NCBI GenBank assembly: GCA_019359315.1
Contig: JAHHHO010000032.1
Coordinates: 1 to 60,540, forward strand
Direction: 5' to 3'
Source: Myxacorys californica WJT36-NPBG1
GTDB lineage: Bacteria > Cyanobacteriota > Cyanobacteriia > Leptolyngbyales > Leptolyngbyaceae
Length of the DNA stretch: 60,540 nucleotides
Under the pieces are notes generated by a model that was not told the DNA's origin, searched no databases, and saw only the letters and a list, made by a program, of their open reading frames with translations. The position numbers and the translations under genes are program-made. Positions 19,201 to 27,632 of this stretch are shown here, in pieces (the stretch's first letter is position 1; each line of letters begins with the position of its first letter).

Positions 19201-19950
19201 ACACAGTCCATCAGTGTCAATGATGCCTTGAGCATTAGCCGCTTCTCCCTGCAAGCCTTGTACTAGATAATGGGTGAATACGCCATGTCCTAGTTCTGGA
19301 AATTTCCAGGATTGTTGAGAATTATCGCAGGATAGAAGCGCATCAAATCCTGGATGTTGAGCGGCGCGGCGACGGAGGATTTCAATCAGTTGTGCGGTCG
19401 CATCGTCTAATCGGTCTAAGGTCTGATGGTTTGAGCCATCGTGTCTCACATTGTCGCTGTGACATGTATCAAGCCAAACGACTTGTTGTTTGGCTTTGCA
19501 GTTGCCGAGCGCCCCTAAAAGAGCGATCGCACTCAGCCCCGTTTTTAGCAACGCATCTTTTTGAGTATCGGCGAGACAAAAAACGGCTTGCTGCAATCGC
19601 GGCTCTAACGCGCCGTGCCCACAGAAATAAAACAAAACCGTGTCTTGAGGTTGAGCGTATTCTGCGATTTCCTGAAGGCTCTCCCGCACAGCACTTAGCG
19701 TTGGTGCCCGAGACGCCAGATCATGGTGAATGGCGATCGTGCGTTCTGGAAAACTCCGAGTGGCTTGGGTGAGTGCGTAGGCCAAGCTTTGACAGTCGAT
19801 CGCGGCATAGGGCAACGAGGGGAGCCGAGGATCGTCATAGTGATGGACACTCACCAGGAGTATCCAAAGTTTGGCTTGTCCACCTTTGAGCGCGCTTAGC
19901 GCAGAGCGCAACTCCGAAGGAATCTCAGAACGACTAGGGGTGCGAGGCAT
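16267..19950 (-). CDS. Caspase-family (peptidase C14) protein with long coiled coil and C-terminal WD40 propeller
   Basis: About 1227 residues from the ATG at 19950; an in-frame upstream start at 20061 adds 37 residues unlike the family. Residues 20-270 form a caspase p20-like domain with catalytic His112 (FYFCGHGA) and Cys163 (WLDTCHS). About 400 residues of near-periodic EEAERxxLEQQRQRE follow, an extreme charged coiled coil. A single transmembrane segment (IIVFALAGFGLLACGMAASS) comes next, then seven WD40 blades ending in LIVWDLNLTNLMKQGCNHL. The fold order suggests a membrane-anchored metacaspase-like (orthocaspase) protease with a protein-docking propeller. Cyanobacterial orthocaspases cleave after Arg/Lys and are linked to stress or cell death; that role here is inferred. 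Repetition in the coil creates long false ORFs in other frames. Confidence 0.88.
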   Translation of the reverse strand: MPRTPSRSEIPSELRSALSALKGGQAKLWILLVSVHHYDDPRLPSLPYAAIDCQSLAYALTQATRSFPERTIAIHHDLASRAPTLSAVRESLQEIAEYAQPQDTVLFYFCGHGALEPRLQQAVFCLADTQKDALLKTGLSAIALLGALGNCKAKQQVVWLDTCHSDNVRHDGSNHQTLDRLDDATAQLIEILRRRAAQHPGFDALLSCDNSQQSWKFPELGHGVFTHYLVQGLQGEAANAQGIIDTDGLCDYVYSHTLQYVNQRNQKIRFANQHKQDWQEQQLEYTLQKPKRVVRSSEKTILGVALAERSAPTAEGESNATSNNQSKLTIQDSIKPFQPEIVETLLPQSLIQAIAAPVVQEPSAPVSDRFTPSSRDPIDSPLEQRQREEAERHLQLQKAAEEQRQQKQKEAERLQLEQQRQREEAEQKLQLQRTAEEQRQREEAERLQLEQQRQREQEEAEQKLQLQRAAEEQRQREREEAERLRLEQQRQREEAERQRLQLEQQRQREQEEAERLRFEQQQREEAERLRFEQQQREEAERQLQFQKAAEQQRLREQEEAERQRLQLEQQRQREEAEQKLQLQRAAEEQRQREEAEPLQLEQQRQREEAERLRLQKAAEEQRQREQEEAKRLHLEQQRLREEAERKLQLQKAAEEQRQREEIERLQLEQRQREETERLQLQKAAEEQRQREETERHLQLQKAIEQQRQREESERLHLEQRQREQEEAERHQEAAKEQRQRQRTQKAFNIKNDLKRFVSDTSQHSATAVGGLKQSAERFTHRFTEQQYSPQARKIIVFALAGFGLLACGMAASSFYQQRNAQLRDIRALSVTSEKLSSANQSQAALVVALQIGHRLQQLDRPWNFLPESAKISAIATLQQAILRSQTPPQLGQPTVAIAYSSDRQRIATASPKGAIVLWNKGNDGNWKSTTTLSGHSAMVTQLQISPDGNLLASASADKTIKLWNIEKGILVKTLPRHSDRVTAIRFRSDGGVLASGSADQTVKLWTIPKGDLVETLKAGEATISAIDFSTDGRILATGSSDNTLRLWYPESNQPILLGHHNESPAPTKFQGITDVRFSPDGKAIASAGGDKTIKLWTVSDGKPERAASPYLTLTGHSQPASSISFNADGQILASGSQDKTIKLWNLRSGAVIKTLFGHQDPVESLSFDANGSALTSASDRNGLIVWDLNLTNLMKQGCNHLRQSPQDISESNLPSQTIREIDRTCSE

Positions 19951-20098
19951 GGCTAAGAGTGATGGGTCGTGGAACTGCTGAGCGCATTCACAGTGTATTC
20001 TGTTACAGCTATATCTATCTTTGATCAGGACATTATGCGCTTGTAGCCATTGGTTTTTCAACCGTTAATTCCGTATCTTTACAGTTGTGACATCAATA

Positions 20099-20135
20099 GC
20101 TAAAGTCCAGATGAGGGGCTAAAGTCCAGATGAGG
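20099..20135 (+). repeat. Tandem 18-bp duplication over a ribosome-binding site
   Basis: Two identical 18-bp units (20099-20116 and 20118-20135, each ending ATGAGG) separated by one G. The second unit supplies the GAGG used by the aminotransferase start at 20145. It looks like a slippage duplication. Confidence 0.75.
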
Positions 20136-20144
20136 AAAAACACG

Positions 20145-21308
20145 ATGCAGGAAAGGCAAGCTTTGCGGATGCAGTCCGTGCAATTGCCGATGATTCCGAT
20201 TGTCGGCGAACTGATTCGTCAGCATGAGGGAACGATTTCTCTTGGTCAAGGCGTTGTGGGTTACCCACCGCCCCCTCAAGCGATCGCGCAAATCAGCGAG
20301 TTTCTGAGTCAGCCCAACAATCACAAATATCAAGCGGTAGAAGGAATTGCAGCCCTGCGATCGCGGATTGCCCAAAAGCTCCAGACCGAAAATGGCATGG
20401 ATGTTTCTGCAAGTCAAATTGTGGTCACTGCAGGCAGTAATATGGGCTTTCTGAATGCGATTCTGGCGATTACCGATCCAGGTGACGAAGTGATTTTGCA
20501 GGCTCCCTACTATTTCAATCATGAAATGGCAATCACGATCGCAAGCTGTCGGGCAATCATTGTTCCGACAGATAAAAATTACCAATTGGACTGCAATCTC
20601 ATCCGTGCGGCAATCACCGAGAAGACGCGAGCGATCGTCACGGTTTCGCCCAACAATCCAACAGGTGTTGTCTATTCAGAAACCGATCTGCAGGCTGTGA
20701 ATCAACTCTGCCAACAGCACGGTCTTTATCACATCAGCGACGAAGCTTACGAATACTTTACCTATGGTGTGCCTCACTTTTCGCCCGGATCGATTACAGC
20801 GGGTCGTGATAATACGATTTCTCTGTTTAGCCTTTCCAAAGCCTACGGATTTGCAAGCTGGCGCATTGGCTACATGGTCGTTCCAGCTAATCTGCTGGAA
20901 TCGCTGCAAAAAATTCAGGATACGAATGTAATTTGTCCTGCGGTGGTGTCTCAATATGCCGCGATCGGCGCGTTAGACGCTGGGAAAGCCTACTGTCAAA
21001 AACAGATTGCCGCGATCGCAGAGGTAAGAGAACTCGTGTTGCACGAACTCAGTTCTATTTCTCACCTCTGCACTGTTCCGCCTGCGAATGGCGCATTTTA
21101 TTTTTTGTTAAACGTTCACACGGATCAAACCTCAATGGAGGTGGTAGAACGGCTGATTCGTGAGTATCGCGTCGCGGTGCTACCAGGGTCAACGTTTGGC
21201 TTAGAGACAGGTTGCTATCTACGAGTGGCGTATGGTGCGTTGGATCGAGAAACTGCGATCGCGGGCATTGGACGATTAATTGACGGATTGAAACATATAC
21301 AGATGTAA
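20145..21308 (+). CDS. Class I/II PLP-dependent aminotransferase
   Basis: 387 residues from the ATG at 20145, chosen because GAGG lies 9 bases upstream; an ATG at 20130 is also in frame. Fold type I signatures are all present: VTAGSNMGFLNAI (PLP phosphate loop), SPNNPTGVVY, DEAYEYF with the pyridine-binding Asp, and SLSKAYGFASWRIGYM with the Schiff-base lysine (residue 232). It most resembles aspartate-aminotransferase-like enzymes of amino-acid metabolism; the substrate pair cannot be set from sequence alone. It is divergent from the caspase/WD40 gene and converges on the phosphate transporter. Confidence 0.88.
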   Translation: MQERQALRMQSVQLPMIPIVGELIRQHEGTISLGQGVVGYPPPPQAIAQISEFLSQPNNHKYQAVEGIAALRSRIAQKLQTENGMDVSASQIVVTAGSNMGFLNAILAITDPGDEVILQAPYYFNHEMAITIASCRAIIVPTDKNYQLDCNLIRAAITEKTRAIVTVSPNNPTGVVYSETDLQAVNQLCQQHGLYHISDEAYEYFTYGVPHFSPGSITAGRDNTISLFSLSKAYGFASWRIGYMVVPANLLESLQKIQDTNVICPAVVSQYAAIGALDAGKAYCQKQIAAIAEVRELVLHELSSISHLCTVPPANGAFYFLLNVHTDQTSMEVVERLIREYRVAVLPGSTFGLETGCYLRVAYGALDRETAIAGIGRLIDGLKHIQM

Positions 21309-21361
21309 CGGACGAAATCAGGCTATCCGATACATCTGTTACCCAATCCGCTGCCACCGCA

Positions 21362-22462
21362 TTATCGATGCAAGATCCAGTAGAACAGCCCACCTAGACA
21401 CGCCGCGATCGGGAGGGTCAAAATCCAGGACAGCAGAATTTGAGAAAATACTTTAGCATTGGCTTTTCGAGAAACGACGCCAACCCCAAAAATTGAGCCA
21501 ACCGATACGTGAGTCGTTGAAACAGGCAATCCAAATCTGCTTGCCGCAATCACTAGAATGCCAGTGACCAAATTTGCTGAGAACCCTTGACCAGAATTCA
21601 TTTCAGTGATTTTTTTACTCATCGTTTCGGCAACTCGACGAGCGTTGAGCAAGCCGCCTAATGCCATCGCAAGCGCGATCGCAAGCGAGCCGCCTTGCAG
21701 TGAGATTGCCTGAATGGTCAATAGTAACGGCACAATTTTTGGGGTATCGTTCAGTCCTCTGGCAAAGCCAACAATTCCAGCACTGAGAAAATGACCTGCA
21801 TCCACTAACCTTTGGCTAGAAATCCCGGCAAAGGCTCCGGTATAGCGTTGCTGACAGTTTTCGACCGTATCGATTGAAACGACGGAAGATTGCATCAGAA
21901 CTGGTGTGCCTACCAGCGCTACTGATGCTGTCTCGCCAACACAAATACAGCTTTCTTTACCAATGCCTAGCTGTTTTCGGGCGTAGTGAAGGATGCCATA
22001 CACTCCAATCCCGAATAGAATGGCGATCATAGGGCTTAACAGTAAAGGCAGCAAAAAAGACTTCTGTAATGCGGCAAAATTAACTTGAGTTCCGATTGCT
22101 AGTAATCCTGCCCCTACCAACGCTCCGGTTAATCCATGAGTCGTTGAAATCGGAAATCCTAAGATTGTCGCCAGAATGACGGTTAGCCCTGTGGCAATTG
22201 CAACGGCAAGGTGAAAATCGGTTGCGTTCGCGATCGCGTCCGGCACAAGTCCTTTGCCTGAGAAACTCTTGACCAGAGCAGAGGCAAGAAAGACAGAGCA
22301 GAGCGATCCTGCAAATGTAGTAATGGTGGCCCATGCGATCGCGGTTTTGTAATTCGTTGTTTGACTGCCAAATAGGGTAGCTACGCCTTTGAAGTTGTCG
22401 TTTGCACCGTTAGAGTAGGCAAGGAACAGAGTTGCCAAAAAGAGAAGGACAAGATACACCAA
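21362..22462 (-). CDS. pit: PiT-family inorganic phosphate transporter
   Basis: Integral membrane symporter importing phosphate, and in many bacteria arsenate, with a cation. Duplicated PiT signatures are visible: AYSNGANDNFKGVATLFG near the N-terminus and GFARGLNDTPKIVPLL in the second half, plus the paired GFPISTTHGLTGALVG and GLPVSTTHVSVGSIFG loops. The start is taken as TTG at 22462, 8 bases after AAGGAG; a TTG at 22483 is in frame but precedes that ribosome site. Length about 366 residues, about 10-11 helices with a central loop containing CICVGE. The next gene on the same strand is an ArsM-like methyltransferase, which is of interest because PiT systems leak arsenate. Confidence 0.9.
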   Translation of the reverse strand: MVYLVLLFLATLFLAYSNGANDNFKGVATLFGSQTTNYKTAIAWATITTFAGSLCSVFLASALVKSFSGKGLVPDAIANATDFHLAVAIATGLTVILATILGFPISTTHGLTGALVGAGLLAIGTQVNFAALQKSFLLPLLLSPMIAILFGIGVYGILHYARKQLGIGKESCICVGETASVALVGTPVLMQSSVVSIDTVENCQQRYTGAFAGISSQRLVDAGHFLSAGIVGFARGLNDTPKIVPLLLTIQAISLQGGSLAIALAMALGGLLNARRVAETMSKKITEMNSGQGFSANLVTGILVIAASRFGLPVSTTHVSVGSIFGVGVVSRKANAKVFSQILLSWILTLPIAACLGGLFYWILHR

Positions 22463-22597
22463 AATTGGGTCTCCTTGGTTCAAAGATTAATGCTCAACAG
22501 ATTAACGCTTGGTTATGCTGCTTTCAACGCTTAATGTTGTGGCTGTCAAAAGCATTAACGTTTCATCATCCTGGGTTGAACGCAGTAATTTGTAAAC

Positions 22598-22616
22598 GAT
22601 AACCTTTTCTTAACCT
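22598..22616 (+). promoter_or_regulatory. Possible Pho-box half-array upstream of pit
   Basis: GATAACCT at 22598-22605 and CTTAACCT at 22609-22616 are spaced 11 bases start to start, the period of cyanobacterial SphR/PhoB boxes (consensus PyTTAAPyPyT/A). A third degenerate unit may follow at 22620. Only one unit matches well, and the array reads opposite to pit, so this is tentative. Confidence 0.3.
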
Positions 22617-22746
22617 TGCTCTACTCGTTCACTGTTAAGAACTTTCTGCACCTTGGAAACCCGTTTGTCGTTCCTGAAGAGGTACACTCCAACAAGCGCT
22701 CTCAACATTCAGTAGGAATTAGAGACAAAAATTAGAGACGACGCAA

Positions 22747-22783
22747 AACGATTGCTTAAAGATACGCTCTTCAAGCAATCGTT
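22747..22783 (-). terminator. Intrinsic terminator of the arsM-like gene
   Basis: An 11-bp perfect stem (core AACGATTGCTT, arms 22747-22757 and 22773-22783) with a 15-base loop, about 55 bases past the stop codon of the methyltransferase. Read on the minus strand the stem runs into TTTTGCG. A reasonable Rho-independent terminator separating arsM from pit. Confidence 0.6.
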
Positions 22784-22837
22784 CTATCAGCAATGCGATT
22801 AGCGCATAGCGCAACTTTGTAGAAATGGCAAATGCGA

Positions 22838-24061
22838 CTAGCAACAGCTTTCTACATCGCAGCAAGCACTACCCTCGTTCGTAACTGTGACGTGATAATC
22901 TAACCCTTTTGTCTCCTGAGCAGATCGAATGATGTTATGTGAACAATCGAATATAGGTGCAGATTCCACCGGGATGGTTTCATAAGGTTCAACCGGAATC
23001 ACATCACGATGATAAGCACCACTTGAGCTTGTGTAAATCTCAAAGGTCTTCTCACAAACTGCCATTCGTTCGCCTCGATAAAGCGTATGCCCGTCATCAT
23101 CCTGAACTGCTTTCCAAGGCCCTTTATAAATCACCGCTTGATTGCGATCGCGACACTCTCCTTCTTTCCCCTTAAACGCGCGAACCGTGAGAGAACGAAA
23201 TTCTATACCGTCTACAACTTGCCAAGGTTCTGTCTGGCGACTCAAAATCTCGATGCCATAAAATCCGGCTTGCTCAAACATTTCGAGAAATTCGTTCTCG
23301 CGAAATGCACCAGAAATGCAGCCACTCCATAAGTCAGGATCATTGAGAATGTCGGAAGTCGGATCTTCATCGCACACGATGTCAGAAATTACGGCTCGCC
23401 CGCCCCGCTTTAACACGCGAAAGATCTCTTGGAACAACTGTTTTTTATCGTGAGGGCGAACAAGATTCAGAACACAGTTGGAAACAACAACATCAACGCT
23501 ATCACTAGCAATAAGCGGTTGTTCGCGGCGTAAGCGATCGCACTCTGATTCTAGCTCTGCCATCCCAGCAACGGTTGTAACCGGATGCTGCTCTAGCCAA
23601 GTTTGTACCGAGTCGAGGCTGAGAGCTAAATCTTGAATTTTACCTTTGACAAACTCAACATTGCGATAGCCCAATTTCTCGCTCATCTCACCCAGATAGC
23701 TGCGAGACAACCCTAGCATTTCATCATTAAAATCAACCCCAATGACTCGTCCTGCCGCCCCAACTTTTTGAGCAATAATGTAGCAATTCTTTCCTGCGCC
23801 TGATCCTAGATCGACAACCGTCTCTCCTGCATTCACATAGCGCGTCGGATCCCCGCAACCATAGTCTTTCTCAATGATCTCCTGGGGTAACGCCTCTAGA
23901 TAGCGGCTATCATAGCCATCTGTCGGACAGCACAACGCGGCCTGAGGCTGCTGCGCGCCCGCTTCGTAACGTTGCAATACAGCTTGCTCAATATTATAGG
24001 TGATATTAGAGGAGGTGATGCTAGAGGAATCTGTCGGTTGAGAAAGTGCAGTTTCAGTCAT
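22838..24061 (-). CDS. arsM: Arsenite S-adenosylmethionine methyltransferase-like protein (ArsM family)
   Basis: 407 residues. A Rossmann methyltransferase domain with the SAM loop DLGSGAGKNC (84-93) is flanked by the cysteines expected of ArsM: CC at 44-45, Cys69 (YGCG), Cys196 (SNCVLNL) and Cys248 (SGCISGAF), where three of these bind As(III). The C-terminus ends ACCDVESCC, a Cys-rich tail seen in cyanobacterial ArsM-like proteins. ArsM methylates arsenite to volatile or less toxic species. No arsR, arsB or arsC is adjacent. The protein is longer than the classical enzyme by a C-terminal domain (residues 290-390), so a role in another thiol or metalloid methylation is possible. Confidence 0.8.
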   Translation of the reverse strand: MTETALSQPTDSSSITSSNITYNIEQAVLQRYEAGAQQPQAALCCPTDGYDSRYLEALPQEIIEKDYGCGDPTRYVNAGETVVDLGSGAGKNCYIIAQKVGAAGRVIGVDFNDEMLGLSRSYLGEMSEKLGYRNVEFVKGKIQDLALSLDSVQTWLEQHPVTTVAGMAELESECDRLRREQPLIASDSVDVVVSNCVLNLVRPHDKKQLFQEIFRVLKRGGRAVISDIVCDEDPTSDILNDPDLWSGCISGAFRENEFLEMFEQAGFYGIEILSRQTEPWQVVDGIEFRSLTVRAFKGKEGECRDRNQAVIYKGPWKAVQDDDGHTLYRGERMAVCEKTFEIYTSSSGAYHRDVIPVEPYETIPVESAPIFDCSHNIIRSAQETKGLDYHVTVTNEGSACCDVESCC

Positions 24062-24242
24062 AACAGTGTCTCGATTACCGCTTCATGTTACACGAGACAA
24101 TACATTAGCCGTATCGCTCTGGATTTAAGTCTACCGAGAGCCACCGCAGAAAAGCTGAAAACTTGCTAAAAATAGTATGAAATCTCAACCTATTTCTCTC
24201 GCGTTGATTTCTGCACTTGAATTTGACTAATTTAACATCACT

Positions 24243-25579
24243 CTAACAATGGATGTACTGTTGTAGTTCCCATTGTGTCACTTCTGTGTGATAGTCACTA
24301 CATTCTTTGTACTTAAAGTCCAGAAAGGTTTTTGCGCCTTGCTCACCCAAGGTTTTTATCAATAAGACATCTTGCTCTAGACAACGCAATGCTTCGATCA
24401 GTGTTGTCGGCAGCGTTTGCAGAGCAGGAAATTCTGAGCCGCGAACAAACATATTTTCATCAATGCGATCGCCCGTCGTCAAATGCTCAGTGATCCCTTC
24501 GAGTCCTGCCGCCAGAATTCCCGCTTGCGCCAAATAGAGATTGGTTGAACCATCGGCGAGACGAAGCTCAAACCGTCCCCCTTCTGGAATTCGTAGCATG
24601 TGAGTGCGATTGTTGCCACCAAACGAAATATATCGTGGGCTCCACGTGCTGCCGGATGAGGTCATCGCGGCTCCTAACCGACGATAGGAATTGATGGTCG
24701 GATTGCAGAGCGCTGTCAGACCGCGTGCGTGAGCCATCACCCCGGCCATAAATTTGTAGTCAACGGGAGCCACGCCTAATTCATCCCGCGCATCTTCAAA
24801 CACGTTTGACTCACCGTTCCAGAGGCTCATGTGCAGGTGAGCGACATTTCCTGTGAGATGACTAAATGGCTTAGGGCATAAAGGTTGCGGTCAATCCTTG
24901 CTATTCTGCCAATGTCTTCACCATGTATTTGAAAAAGACGTGCCGATCGGCAGTGGTGAGCGCGTCGCTGTACGTCCAGTTAATCTCAAACTGTCCGTTG
25001 GCATCTTCGTGATCGCACTGGTAAGGCTCCCAGCCCAACCCCTCCATATAACGCACCAACGTGGAAATCAGATCAAATTGGCGCATCAGGTTGAGTTGGT
25101 CATAGCACGGTCGATCCGCGTTATCGAGCGGATCGGCAATGCGGTAGTCCTTCTCCACTTGCTTTAGCAGCATGAATTCGGCTTCGGCTCCGGTTTTATA
25201 GTTGTAGCCAAGCCTTGCAGCGCGATCGCACACTTGTTTCAAAATTACTCGTGGTGCGGCGGCAAAGGGTTCACCATCGAGGTACAGATCACTGGCAACC
25301 TAACGTCGGCTGGGTTACCGCGGCAGCACGATCAGCGAACTTGCGTCAGGAATCGCGGCGATATCGTGAGCGTCAGGACCTAAGCCCAAGTTACACGCAA
25401 AGGGCGCAAAACAGGCACCCGCCGATTCAACCGCAGAAACTTTGGCAGCAGGAACGAGCTTAGCGCGAGTTCCTCCCAGCAGATCTGTAAACGAGACTAG
25501 AAAGAAATCTAACTTATGCGCTCTTATGCGCTTTAGCAAGGTCTGTCAGCGTTTGAGTTCTGGATGCAGTTCCAACCAT
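24243..25579 (-). pseudogene. glnT: Broken glutamine synthetase, GlnT type
   Basis: Three fragments in shifting frames add up to about 445 codons of a GlnT-type glutamine synthetase (ATP-dependent glutamate-ammonia ligase superfamily). The original start is the ATG at 25579 with GGAG 8 bases upstream (MVGTASRTQTLTDLAKAHK). Lesions in order: a 10-bp tandem duplication at 25513-25532 shifts frame; a TAA at 25315-25317 plus indels around 25285-25320; a TAG at 24901-24903 replacing a Lys codon; one inserted base near 24871. The C-terminal part (24243-24830) still carries NPTINSYRRLG and GGRFELRLADGSTNLYLA. Multiple independent hits mean a true pseudogene rather than one sequencing error. Another glutamine synthetase must serve the cell. 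Confidence 0.88.
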
Positions 25580-25743
25580 TGTCACATCTCCAGCGATTCC
25601 TGCATTCAGTAAATCAAGCGCATTTAGATTAATTTGTAGTGGATGCTACTAATGTGATTGAGATTGTATTGAGTTTACAGAGGACGAGTTGTTTCTATGG
25701 ATTAATCCGCTACACCCATTATCAAATTCGCTGCCGACCTGGT

Positions 25744-27492
25744 TTAAAACGCAAACACAGTTCTAAGTACTCCAATCACCACATCATTGTTATTTTCATT
25801 GAAATCTGGGTTAGTAATCCAAATTACTCCTGGCGTAATGGCAATGTTGTCATTTAAGCGATAGCGGTAAAAGGCTTCTAAGTGAAATGAAGGGTCGCGA
25901 TCCTTCGGAGCTTCGCCCCGCGAATCGCGCGCTCCTAAATTGCTGCCCGCTAATTTTGGCTCTTGCCCTACCAACAGCCCGCCTAAGTTTCCTTCTTTAA
26001 ACAAATCAGGAAACGCCAACGTAACCGCCCAATTCCACACGTCCCCTCTGCCTCTGTTAACGTAGTGATGATTGGCGTAGCCAACCCATCCCCCTAACGC
26101 AAATTTTGGTGAGAGTTGAAACGTACCGGAGATTCCGTAAGCGTTAATGCCGACTGCCGTTCCAAAGTTACTATTTGCCAAGTTGCTTCCCGTCGCACTC
26201 AAGTTGAATGGGTCGTCAGGCTGCAAATCGCTGGCAAACGGTGCATACGCATTAATGTAGGTAAAGCCAATCCGCGACGTTTGACTCAGGTTCACAATAA
26301 GTTGGGCTAAGGCTCCATACTGCCCGTTAAACAACCCATTCTTATCGCTGGGATTAAACGCATTTGGAACTAGATATCCTAAGTTCACTTCGGCAGCGTC
26401 GCCAAATCGGTGTCGCAGGCCAAACCCTGTACCCCCAGAGTAGTTATAAATTGGGTTACGCAACCCAAACAGCGACACTGCACCGCCATCAAAATAGGGG
26501 TTGAGTTGCGAAGACGCATCTAGATCAACGAATCCGTTTCCGGTTCCAGCGAGATAGCCATCGGTGTTGCTGCCGATCGGGAAGCGGTAGCGCAGTAAAG
26601 CAAGCCCGACTGTACCGCCGCTATCGCCATCAAACTCGACCCGCCCTTGGTTAGTGCCCAAAACGCCTAAACCGCGGACTCCAGTCGGGCTGGTTGGATC
26701 TGGTGTTGTGTCACCAAGCGGGACAACGTTGTTCGCTTGTAGGCGAGTGGTGAGCAAGTCGCGCCCATTGAAGCTGGTGTTGAGGTTCAAGCGCACCCGA
26801 TAGCTCAGCGTCGGATTCCGTAGCGCTTCTTGTCCGTTGGCATTGTCGCCCGCAAGGACGCTAATTGCACCAAAAATAGCCTCACCTTGTAGCTTGGTTG
26901 TTGTGGAGAATTGTTGCCGCTCTACCGTGGCGCTTCGAGCTTCGAGGACACCTACCCGACCCCGCAATGTGGCGAGTTCAGCCGCAAATTCTTCTTGCAG
27001 CCTTTGCAAGCTTGCCAAGTCTTCTTGTTTGACCAGATTTGCAGTAGACGCTGCAATCAATTCATTCACGCGATCGAGACAGGCATTCAACCCTGCCGCA
27101 AATTCGTAGCGGGTCAAAGCGCGATTGCCACGATACGCCCGGTCAGGATATCCGGCGATACACCCATACCGCTCAACAAGAGATTGAAGCGCTTGAAAGG
27201 CCCAGTCAGTGGGTCGCACATCTGATAGTTGCGATACCGAAGTGACTTGATCCAGTTCTGGCTGATCTTGGCTCTGAGGTGCGGCGGGAATAATGTCGTT
27301 TGAGATCTCGTTTGAGGTTTGCTGAGTGATCAGTTGCGGAGACGGAGAAGTGGAGAGATGGGGATGAGGAGCGACTCCAGACACTTGCGGCGCGGTTTGT
27401 TCAGGTTGAGGCGAAGCGCCTAGGGCTGGAGGCACTAGAATGCAGCTAGTTGCTAGGGCAACGAGAGAGGCAAATGAATAGTGTTTTGACAT
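25744..27492 (-). CDS. SLH-domain outer-membrane porin (OprB family, cyanobacterial)
   Basis: 582 residues. A signal peptide spans roughly 1-26 (SLVALATSCILVPPALGA). A long Pro/Gln/Ser linker leads to a single SLH domain (VSQLSDVRPTDWAFQALQSL through TRYEFAAGLNACLDRV, about 83-145) that anchors to peptidoglycan-linked polysaccharide. A short coiled coil (DLASLQRLQEEFAAELATLR) follows, then a beta-barrel to the C-terminal aromatic ending VLRTVFAF. Such proteins are major cyanobacterial porins for inorganic ions, iron or small solutes. It lies 140 bases downstream of the sugar-type ABC permease on the same strand, with a hairpin between. Shared regulation with that transporter is plausible, but its solute is not known. 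Confidence 0.9.
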   Translation of the reverse strand: MSKHYSFASLVALATSCILVPPALGASPQPEQTAPQVSGVAPHPHLSTSPSPQLITQQTSNEISNDIIPAAPQSQDQPELDQVTSVSQLSDVRPTDWAFQALQSLVERYGCIAGYPDRAYRGNRALTRYEFAAGLNACLDRVNELIAASTANLVKQEDLASLQRLQEEFAAELATLRGRVGVLEARSATVERQQFSTTTKLQGEAIFGAISVLAGDNANGQEALRNPTLSYRVRLNLNTSFNGRDLLTTRLQANNVVPLGDTTPDPTSPTGVRGLGVLGTNQGRVEFDGDSGGTVGLALLRYRFPIGSNTDGYLAGTGNGFVDLDASSQLNPYFDGGAVSLFGLRNPIYNYSGGTGFGLRHRFGDAAEVNLGYLVPNAFNPSDKNGLFNGQYGALAQLIVNLSQTSRIGFTYINAYAPFASDLQPDDPFNLSATGSNLANSNFGTAVGINAYGISGTFQLSPKFALGGWVGYANHHYVNRGRGDVWNWAVTLAFPDLFKEGNLGGLLVGQEPKLAGSNLGARDSRGEAPKDRDPSFHLEAFYRYRLNDNIAITPGVIWITNPDFNENNNDVVIGVLRTVFAF

Positions 27493-27574
27493 TGTTTTTT
27501 ATAGATTGAGAATTGATTTTTTATAGTTTTTGAGAACCGCAAAGTAGGTTCGTGAACTCAGAAAACGGTGGCTC

Positions 27575-27607
27575 CAGACTCCAATTTCTTCAAGAAATCG
27601 GAGTCTG
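27575..27607 (-). terminator. Hairpin between ABC permease and porin genes
   Basis: Near-perfect 16-bp inverted repeat (27575-27590 and 27592-27607, core CAGACTCC/GGAGTCTG, one mismatch) immediately after the permease stop. There is no T-run on the minus strand. It may attenuate transcription into the porin gene or stabilise the upstream mRNA. Confidence 0.55.
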
Positions 27608-27632
27608 CACAATTCTCAGCGATTCGTAGAGT

